Source of the DNA: Novipirellula artificiosorum
Lineage (GTDB): Bacteria; Planctomycetota; Planctomycetia; Pirellulales; Pirellulaceae
Assembly (NCBI RefSeq): GCF_007860135.1
Contig: NZ_SJPV01000009.1
Coordinates: forward strand, 62,001-126,000
Direction of reading: 5' to 3'
Length of the DNA stretch: 64,000 nt
The position numbers and the translations under genes are program-made. Numbering within the stretch: position 1 is the first letter of the stretch; every line of letters starts with the position of its first letter. Shown here piece by piece: positions 27,302 to 33,207 of this stretch. A model generated the notes under the pieces. That model had not been told where the DNA came from. It was given only the letters and a program-made list of their open reading frames with translations, and ran no database searches.

Positions 27302-28072
27302 CTTTGTGTTCCTTGAAAACGTCTCCGCATAGCAATTTACTTCCCCTCCGCTCGCTGCGAGTACCCTGCGACAATGTACCGCTCTCTTGCGGATGCGTTT
27401 ACAGCAATTCTAACGGTTGAAGTCATTTCCCCTCGCAATCTCGACTGGATAGACGCAGCCTAAACTACTACCACCACTACTACCCTCCTCCCATGCAACG
27501 GGTCCTTTTCACCGTAGTCGCAAGGCTGTTTCCCACCCTGCCTCCGATGTCAATAGAGACAGTCCGTCCGTCCCGAAATCGGTATGGGTCCTTCCGAGGG
27601 GAGGGGTGGGGCGTTTGCTGCGGGTCTGTTTCCGAGGGAAACTCGCTGAAACGGGGTGCGGGACGAACACCCCACCACCAGTCGACCCGGGGGTGGGTAA
27701 ATTCTGAACTACCTTTGTCGCCACGATATGAGTGCCCGTTTCTGTCTATTCGTGCGGCAAAATGAGATTTGTGATAGAGATGGGGGCAATGCGTTCTGAT
27801 TCTGTTTGCCGGTAGGGACCGCCCTGTAATCCTACGCCCGCAAAAACCACGATGCGGGAGTTCTCTGTAGCATTCAATGTCGATGGTTGTCATCTGAGCT
27901 AGCATTTGCACAATAGATCGACGTGGGCCAGTCACCCACAATTCAAGCACTGTCGGTTGACCCCGACGGTTTCGAGGGTAGGCGTCCGACGGGATGCCGC
28001 ACGATTCACCGGCCGCTTGCGTGTCCTTCTCGCTTCGGCCGTTGAATCGTCCCCGCAAAAAGGAGGATGGTT
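27302..28072. other. Non-coding stretch upstream of the seven-blade gene
   Basis: About 770 bp between divergently transcribed genes. It holds the right copy of the diverged repeat (27461-27690) and presumably promoters for both neighbours. Short frames are G/C-biased without start signals. Confidence 0.35.
27461..27690. repeat. Diverged direct repeat flanking the seven-blade gene (right copy)
   Basis: Partner of 26029-26150; shared blocks are listed there. This copy is longer because of insertions between the shared blocks. Confidence 0.45.
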
Positions 28073-28981
28073 TTGAAAACCGGTTTTGAACCGCTTGTCG
28101 ACACTTGGTTACCCAAGGCGGAGCGGTGGCTCGAACAAGAACGAGATAAACCTATTGAGTGTTTGCTCGTTTGGTATATGCGTGGCGACTCCGAAACAGA
28201 CCGGAAACATGGTTGGGATGACCTGCCCAAGTACTACCGAAGCCACTTCGCGGACGGAATAAAATCTTGGCACTGCATAAAGAAAGAGCAGGAGTTCTTG
28301 CAAATTGCATATCGCGGCAGTTTGACGGGCTGGCGAGAAGTGTTTGGAAACTTCGACCTTTACTGCCGAGACTTTGTTCGCATTGAGCCTAGCGACTATC
28401 TGGATGGTTGGTGCTCGCTTGACCGATGGACCATTACTCTATTCTTTCTCTTGCAGAACGGTTTAATAAGCGAAGCGGTTGGTGGGCGGCGGATGAACCT
28501 TGACCCTCGCTTTAAAGTTGCCTCCGAGAGTTGGACGCCGACGGATACTCGGTTCGCTGTTGATAAACCAATGTTGGGACCGCTAAAGGAACTCAGTGAT
28601 AGTTTAAAAGATTCGGCTGACCAGTACGGTTTCTACGCTCACATCACTGACCTACGAATCGCAAGTGTCGACGCGATTCGGTCGCTGCAAAAACGGAGAG
28701 AAGAACACGTACCACAAACGCCCGGCCACGCAAACGTTGAGAATCATCACGACACATCCCCCCCCGAAGTTGATCGCCCCCAAAAAAAGTCAACCAGAGG
28801 ACGAAAACCGAAGAAAACTCTTAGTAAGCAAGAAAAGAGGGTTCGAGAGGCCTGGAATACAAAGGGTTATGAAACGTACGCGGACCTTGACCGTGAACTA
28901 GGAGAACCCGAAGGAACAACGAAAACGATTCTTGACCGCTTGCGAAACTGGGAAAAGATCCGAAAACAAAACGATTGCTAA
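28073..28981 (+). CDS. Unknown protein of the integrative element (302 residues)
   Basis: The start is taken as the TTG at 28073 because AAAGGAGG ends six bases upstream; the ATG at 28067 directly abuts that site and is too close. The N-terminal ~200 residues are soluble and rich in Trp and Tyr (for example LLVWYMRGDS, WHCIKKEQEFLQIAYRG). A linker rich in Pro, Lys and Arg (about 225-255, GRKPKKTLSK) follows, then a C-terminal helical part that could be a DNA-binding helix-turn-helix (YADLDRELGEPEGTTKTILD). I do not recognise the family. It lies between the secreted cargo and the replication operon and may be cargo or a regulator. Confidence 0.7.
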   Translation: MKTGFEPLVDTWLPKAERWLEQERDKPIECLLVWYMRGDSETDRKHGWDDLPKYYRSHFADGIKSWHCIKKEQEFLQIAYRGSLTGWREVFGNFDLYCRDFVRIEPSDYLDGWCSLDRWTITLFFLLQNGLISEAVGGRRMNLDPRFKVASESWTPTDTRFAVDKPMLGPLKELSDSLKDSADQYGFYAHITDLRIASVDAIRSLQKRREEHVPQTPGHANVENHHDTSPPEVDRPQKKSTRGRKPKKTLSKQEKRVREAWNTKGYETYADLDRELGEPEGTTKTILDRLRNWEKIRKQNDC

Positions 28982-29066
28982 TTTATTCCGACGCACTAGG
29001 CAGGAAAAACTTTTGTTGCCTGCTACTGTCATTCGTGGGCGATTCTTGACGCCCCAACGGAATAAA

Positions 29067-29136
29067 ATCGGAATCAAATATTTTGTTCCGATACGGGTGC
29101 TTTATTAATGCCGTGGGCTTGAAGCTGTTTCAAGCC
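29067..29136. promoter_or_regulatory. Inverted repeats upstream of the AlpA-like gene
   Basis: ATCGGAA at 29067-29073 pairs with TTCCGAT at 29086-29092, and GGCTTGAA at 29116-29123 pairs with TTCAAGCC at 29129-29136. Both lie within 100 bp of the first gene of the replication operon and are good candidates for operators or leader hairpins that control it. Confidence 0.5.
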
Positions 29137-29164
29137 AATTTAGACACGACATTAAGGAAACACG

Positions 29165-29413
29165 ATGTCTACTCAGACGAAAGCACTAGAGCGAGTCACC
29201 GACGGTCGGGGCCGCTCGATGTTCTCGGTCGATGCCCTAGCGGAACGCTGGAATTGTTCGGCAAGGCACGTTTACAGAATGGCCGATTCTGGCAGGATGC
29301 CGCGACCGATTAAACTCGGTTCGCTTGTCCGTTGGCCCATTGCCGTAATTGAGCAATGGGAACAAGACGGCTGCCCCAATGTCCGCAACGCGAACAAAAG
29401 GGACCAACGATGA
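29165..29413 (+). CDS. AlpA/excisionase-like helix-turn-helix protein
   Basis: 82 residues. The pattern FSVDALAERWNCSARHVYRM followed by SGRMPRPIKLGSLVRWPIAV is typical of the small winged-helix AlpA/Xis regulators: helix-turn-helix, then a wing with an Arg-Trp. The ATG at 29165 has AAGGAA nine bases upstream. It is first in an operon whose genes overlap by a few bases. In phage satellites and islands such proteins activate excision and replication genes; here it could act as excisionase for the integrase at 33208 or as operon regulator. Confidence 0.85.
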   Translation: MSTQTKALERVTDGRGRSMFSVDALAERWNCSARHVYRMADSGRMPRPIKLGSLVRWPIAVIEQWEQDGCPNVRNANKRDQR

Positions 29414-29883
29414 TTCAGCAAACATTGTTTGACGCTGGCCTAACGGTCTATTCGGTGTTCATCGGAAATCCCGTCGAACTGCGAAGTATGGGCGACCGGA
29501 GCCGAGCCGCACAACTAGCTTTGCTAACCGTTCTGCAAAAGAGCCGAAGCGGCAAAGCATCGACCGACGACATCGTTCGTGATTCGTCGAAGGCCTACGG
29601 CGACGGCGGCAAGTGGCTTGGCCCAGCGGTTCGGGAACTTGTAAACAATGGCGTGATTCGACAATGCGGGGCAGACCGTAGCAAACGAACCGCACGGCAT
29701 GGCGGTTTGTTGACCGTTTGGGAAATCGCTGACCGAGCGTTGGCAAGACAAAAAGCGGCTCGGCTTAGACGGTCCCTCTCTTTTTACAAAAAAACCGGCT
29801 CGATGGCTGCAACCGTCGAGCCGGCAAAGGATTCTAGCACTAACCCAAAAAGTAAGGAAAGCAACAATGGGCAAGCTCACTGA
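29410..29883 (+). CDS. Winged-helix-like protein of the replication operon
   Basis: 157 residues from the ATG at 29410, which overlaps the previous stop by 4 bp (ATGA). The centre looks like a winged helix (AAQLALLTVLQKSRSGKASTDD, then AVRELVNNGVIRQCGADRS and LLTVWEIAD). The N-terminus (QQTLFDAG) resembles a beta-clamp-binding peptide (Q-x-x-L-F), which could tether the protein to the replisome; that is an inference. The C-terminus is polar. It overlaps the next gene by 17 bp. Family not recognised. Confidence 0.7.
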   Translation: MIQQTLFDAGLTVYSVFIGNPVELRSMGDRSRAAQLALLTVLQKSRSGKASTDDIVRDSSKAYGDGGKWLGPAVRELVNNGVIRQCGADRSKRTARHGGLLTVWEIADRALARQKAARLRRSLSFYKKTGSMAATVEPAKDSSTNPKSKESNNGQAH

Positions 29884-30436
29884 CATTCTACGCGACCAAG
29901 GCAAACTTGACACTATCGAATCGGCTTGGGGAACGACCGACGCCGCCGCTGATTTTGACACGTTGCCAAAGGGTGAATACATCGCGGACATCGTTAAGGG
30001 TGACGCGATGGAAAGCCGCTCGAAAGGGACGCCGGGATACCGGCTGACATTTGAAATCGTTGACGGGGACCATGCGGGCGGCCGATTCTGGCACGAAGTA
30101 TGGTTTACCGAAAACGCAATGTCGCGGACCAAACGCGATTTGCTCAAACTTGGTATCAAAGAATTGCGGCAACTGGAAAAGCCGCTTCCCGCTGTGTTCC
30201 GATGCCGAGTCAAGTTGGTCATTCGACGCGATGACGACGGCAATGAAGGCAACCGAGTACGCCGATTTGATGTCATCGAAGTTATCAAACCGGAACCGGA
30301 CGCTTTCGCACCCGACGCCGCACCTGAACCGCAAACCGCCACCAGTGGCGACGACGGCAAGGATGACGACGACAAGGCGACCGCCGTCGATGCGTTTGAC
30401 GATGGCGACACCGCCGCGGGAGATTTGTTTCAGTGA
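29867..30436 (+). CDS. DUF669-like single-stranded-DNA-binding protein
   Basis: 189 residues. The core (LPKGEYIADIVKGDAMES, GTPGYRLTFEIVDGDHAGGRF, VWFTENAMSRTKRDLLKLGI) matches the phage/plasmid DUF669 type, which replaces SSB in several mobile elements. The last 50 residues are very acidic (DDGKDDDDKATAVDAFDDGD) and end in GDLFQ, reminiscent of the acidic, hydrophobic-tipped tails by which SSBs recruit replication proteins. It sits directly before the primase, whose GTG start overlaps this stop by 4 bp, which supports a role in element replication. Confidence 0.8.
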   Translation: MGKLTDILRDQGKLDTIESAWGTTDAAADFDTLPKGEYIADIVKGDAMESRSKGTPGYRLTFEIVDGDHAGGRFWHEVWFTENAMSRTKRDLLKLGIKELRQLEKPLPAVFRCRVKLVIRRDDDGNEGNRVRRFDVIEVIKPEPDAFAPDAAPEPQTATSGDDGKDDDDKATAVDAFDDGDTAAGDLFQ

Positions 30437-31404
30437 ATAACGACGCGATGCCGCTAGGGTATCGCATTGTTGGACCGTGTGACCGTGAACGCCGGTTGGT
30501 CGATTACGACCGGGCGTTTGCGGCCTACGCGGCTTGCGATTCACTGGCACATACTGACCAACAAGGGTTCTTGTCACCCTTCCAATACGACGACGCGATT
30601 CGTGAACGGATCGTGAAGTCTGATTTGACGCTGAATGTCCGCGACTACAACGGCCGTTGCTGGTCGCGGTTCGTTTGGTTCGACATCGACGACGACGGCA
30701 ACATTGACGGGGCCGCCGCTTCGGCGAGGGTATTGTGTTCCTTAATTCTGGACCGATACCGGCTCGATGAAACCGAGTTGCTTATTTTCTTCTCGGGGTC
30801 AAAAGGGTTTCACGTTGGCTTGCCGTTGTCACTCTTTGCACCGGAACCATCGACCGAGTTTCACCGAATCACCCGACGACTTGCTGAAGGGTTGGCCGCT
30901 AAAGCTGGCGTGAAGATTGACACGTCGGTCTATAGCATCGTTCAACCGCTTCGGGCTCCGAATAGCCGACACGGCAAGACCGGACGTTACAAGCGATTCT
31001 TTACGCTCGATGAACTGCTGAAGCTACGGCCGTCGGCAATGGTGGACCGAGCCGCCGAACCATTGCCGTTTGAATTACCAGAGGATCCATCGCTTGACGA
31101 CCAAGCGGTTCTCGATTGGAACGCCGCGACGGAACGGGTGAAAAAACAAGCCGAAGCGCTAAAGGAACGGGGCACCGACCGAACGGACCTTATGCGAGTC
31201 GTTTTCGATGTCATCGAAGGCGACATTGAAAGCCCAAGACGAACGGCGGTTTATTCAGCCGCCGCAAACTTGGCGGAACTTGGCGTTCCGGCCGTAGCGG
31301 TTCACGCTCTGCTGACGCCGGGGGCGTTGGATAGTGGTTTGCCACCGTCGGACGTACGACGGGCAATTGATAACGGACTATCGAAAGGAGCAAGAACGGA
31401 ATGA
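30433..31404 (+). CDS. Archaeo-eukaryotic-type (AEP) DNA primase
   Basis: 323 residues starting with GTG at 30433. The three AEP motifs are visible: FDIDDDG (Asp84, Asp86), SGSKGFHVGL (Ser123, His127) and KIDTSVYSIVQPLRAPNSRH followed by GKTG (Asp163). This is the PriS-like catalytic core that makes primers from rNTPs or dNTPs; it is unrelated to DnaG. No helicase domain is fused, and the helicase is the next gene (4-bp overlap). The C-terminal ~110 residues are helical and may bind the helicase. Such primases are common in plasmids, phages and satellites. Confidence 0.88.
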   Translation: MNNDAMPLGYRIVGPCDRERRLVDYDRAFAAYAACDSLAHTDQQGFLSPFQYDDAIRERIVKSDLTLNVRDYNGRCWSRFVWFDIDDDGNIDGAAASARVLCSLILDRYRLDETELLIFFSGSKGFHVGLPLSLFAPEPSTEFHRITRRLAEGLAAKAGVKIDTSVYSIVQPLRAPNSRHGKTGRYKRFFTLDELLKLRPSAMVDRAAEPLPFELPEDPSLDDQAVLDWNAATERVKKQAEALKERGTDRTDLMRVVFDVIEGDIESPRRTAVYSAAANLAELGVPAVAVHALLTPGALDSGLPPSDVRRAIDNGLSKGARTE

Positions 31405-32318
31405 GCAACGCAAACTATATCCGCTGTGACCGATTGTTTGACGACTGGCAGGATGACGTGTTACACGGTGAACCGCCGCGACGGTACGACATCGGTGAAG
31501 GACTTGACCATATCCGGCTCGGTCCTGGTTCGGTGTCCCTGCTTGGCGGGGCACCTGGCATGGGCAAGACCGCTTTCGCTATGCAATGCGTCGTCTCTGC
31601 AATGGCCGCTGATGCTTCGCTTCGGTGTTGCGTGGCGAATGTCGAGATGCCTCCGGAACGGCTGCTAGAACGCCAATTGAGTCGTCTATCGGGCGTTTCG
31701 CTCGATGACATCCAAGATCGTCGGCTAGTCGATAAGCAACGCGACAAACTCGATGATGCGTTTGACCTGATTGACGACATCGCTGAACGGTTGGTTTTCG
31801 TGAAAGCACCCTTCACATTGGAAAACGTGGCCGCCGCCGCTGACGACATCGACGCGGAATTGATTGTTCTCGATTACGTCCAACGTATCCGACCCGTCGG
31901 CAAGCACGACGACAAACGCGGCTCGGTTGATGCGACGATGGATTCAATACGCCGGTTTTCGGCTGCGGGTTGCTGCGTTATCGCACTATCGGCCGTGGGG
32001 CGCTCGAAAGACGCCAAGGGACGCACCAGCTACGCGGGCGATGGTCTAAGCCTTGCCTCTTTTCGGGAGTCGTCAGAACTCGAATACGGGGCGGACGATG
32101 CCTATTTGTTGGTCCCGTCGGCTGAGTCAGACGCGGACGATGACGACGCGGTTATTGATGTCACCTTGAAGCAACTAAAAAGCCGCTACGGGAAGCCGAC
32201 GGATTGTGAATTGTCGTTTGACCGTTCACGTCAATCGTTTGAACCAGCCGAGCCGGTTATGTCAGACGCTTCGCGGCACCTGCGGGATACGCTTGCCGAC
32301 TTGTGGGGTGACACATGA
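31401..32318 (+). CDS. DnaB-like replicative helicase (RecA domain only)
   Basis: 305 residues. Walker A is GGAPGMGKT (49-57), the DnaB-type NVEMPPERLLERQLSRLSG follows at about 80-98, Walker B is LIVLDYVQRI (Asp158), and ALSAVGRSKDAKGRTSYA with the FRESSELEYGADDAYLL motif is the H3/H4 region. The N-terminal DnaB collar domain is absent, so this is a minimal helicase. It overlaps the primase by 4 bp and probably unwinds the element at its origin. It may hexamerise by itself or depend on the host loader. Confidence 0.88.
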   Translation: MSNANYIRCDRLFDDWQDDVLHGEPPRRYDIGEGLDHIRLGPGSVSLLGGAPGMGKTAFAMQCVVSAMAADASLRCCVANVEMPPERLLERQLSRLSGVSLDDIQDRRLVDKQRDKLDDAFDLIDDIAERLVFVKAPFTLENVAAAADDIDAELIVLDYVQRIRPVGKHDDKRGSVDATMDSIRRFSAAGCCVIALSAVGRSKDAKGRTSYAGDGLSLASFRESSELEYGADDAYLLVPSAESDADDDDAVIDVTLKQLKSRYGKPTDCELSFDRSRQSFEPAEPVMSDASRHLRDTLADLWGDT

Positions 32319-32644
32319 CGCGGACGACGACCAAGCCGAAGCGAAAGACCGCTGATCGGTTCGCGGTCCTGAATGCGTTTGTCGATTTTACGTTACGCGG
32401 ATTGACGCGGCCGGACGTGGCGGTGTGGTTGGTTTTGTACCGGGATACCCGCGACGGTATCGCCAAGACATCACAAGCGGACATCGGCAAACGATGCGGC
32501 ATGTCAGACCGAAACGTCAGACGGATTATCAAGCGGCTCGAATCGCTCGGGCTGCTGATCGTGGTTCAAGTTGGCGGAATCCAAAAGGGACCATCGAGCT
32601 ACCGAGTATTGCCAATGTCGAAACAGCAATTCGACAAACTGTGA
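32315..32644 (+). CDS. Winged-helix DNA-binding protein, possible origin-binding factor
   Basis: 109 residues, overlapping the helicase gene by 4 bp (ATGA). It contains a replication-protein-type helix-turn-helix: AVWLVLYRDTRDGIAKTSQ, then ADIGKRCGMSDRNVRRIIKR and LESLGLLIVVQVGG. This layout is common in plasmid and phage replication initiators. It is directly followed by the iteron-like region at 32655, so binding to that region is likely but unproven. Confidence 0.8.
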   Translation: MTRTTTKPKRKTADRFAVLNAFVDFTLRGLTRPDVAVWLVLYRDTRDGIAKTSQADIGKRCGMSDRNVRRIIKRLESLGLLIVVQVGGIQKGPSSYRVLPMSKQQFDKL

Positions 32645-32654
32645 ACACATCGTC

Positions 32655-32813
32655 ACCGGACAGAGCTATGTCCGGTTATCTGCGGACATCTAGGTGTCCG
32701 GTTAATGCGGACAAAACGGCTCATTCCCTGCGGACACCAAGGTGTCCTACATCCCATAAGGGACCATAAGAGAGTCTGTCTCTCTTTATGGTCTACGACC
32801 AAGAGACAGACTC
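32655..32813. other. Candidate replication origin of the element (iterons and hairpins)
   Basis: Within 160 non-coding bases are three direct TGCGGACA repeats (32681, 32706, 32729; spacing 25 and 23) and matching inverse TGTCC elements. TGTCCGGTTA occurs twice (32669, 32695). ACCGGACA pairs with TGTCCGGT (32655-32676), and GGACACC-AA-GGTGTCC is a palindrome at 32732-32747. Next comes GAGTCTGTCTCT (32772-32783), which pairs perfectly with AGAGACAGACTC (32802-32813). Location right after the replication operon supports an origin. Confidence 0.65.
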
Positions 32814-32831
32814 ATAGAAAAGGCAATCACG

Positions 32832-33083
32832 ATGCCGGCACCGACCGCCGCCGAACTACAAGCACTCTGGACGCTGGCACCGATCACGCCACCGCCGGAG
32901 CGATCACCAGCGACACCACCCGAAACGGCTCGATGTTGTCACAGCGACCGCCGACGGTGGATCGACCGACCGGACAAACGCCGCTCGGGATGGATTCGGA
33001 CGACTTGCGGTTTGTGCGGTGGGTTTGTGGGATACCGGCCGCCGGATCACCAGCGAACTAAGCAAACGAACGACGACATTTGA
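32832..33083 (+). CDS. Small zinc-ribbon-like protein
   Basis: 83 residues. A proline-rich N-terminal half precedes GWIRTTCGLCGGFVGYRP, a C-x-x-C motif in an aromatic setting that recurs in short planctomycete proteins. With only one clear C-x-x-C (plus CC at about 35), a full zinc site may need dimerisation. AAAGG lies 11 bases before the ATG. It lies between the candidate origin and the integrase. Function unknown. Confidence 0.55.
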   Translation: MPAPTAAELQALWTLAPITPPPERSPATPPETARCCHSDRRRWIDRPDKRRSGWIRTTCGLCGGFVGYRPPDHQRTKQTNDDI

Positions 33084-33109
33084 TTTGTACCGACGCTTCG
33101 GTCTATGAT
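33080..33109 (+). promoter_or_regulatory. Candidate sigma-70-type promoter for the integrase gene
   Basis: TTGATT at 33080-33085 and TATGAT at 33104-33109 are separated by 18 bp. Transcription would start about 90 bp before the integrase ATG and would include the leader hairpins at 33117-33204. Confidence 0.5.
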
Positions 33110-33116
33110 GACCACA

Positions 33117-33204
33117 CCGAAGCTAGGCTTAGCGGCCGAAAACCGAGCAAAACCTACTCGGCTGCTTCGGCTTTCTTCACTTAGGTTGTGATAGGGGTTA
33201 TCAC
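33117..33204 (+). promoter_or_regulatory. Structured leader of the integrase gene with the ribosome-binding site in a hairpin loop
   Basis: CCGAAGC (33117-33123) pairs with GCTTCGG (33164-33170), enclosing CCGAG/CTCGG (33143-33147 with 33157-33161), followed by CTTTCTT. Next, GTGATA (33188-33193) pairs with TATCAC (33199-33204), with GGGGT in the loop; those G residues are the only Shine-Dalgarno-like bases before the ATG at 33208. The second palindrome could equally be an operator. Confidence 0.45.
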
Positions 33205-33207
33205 GCA

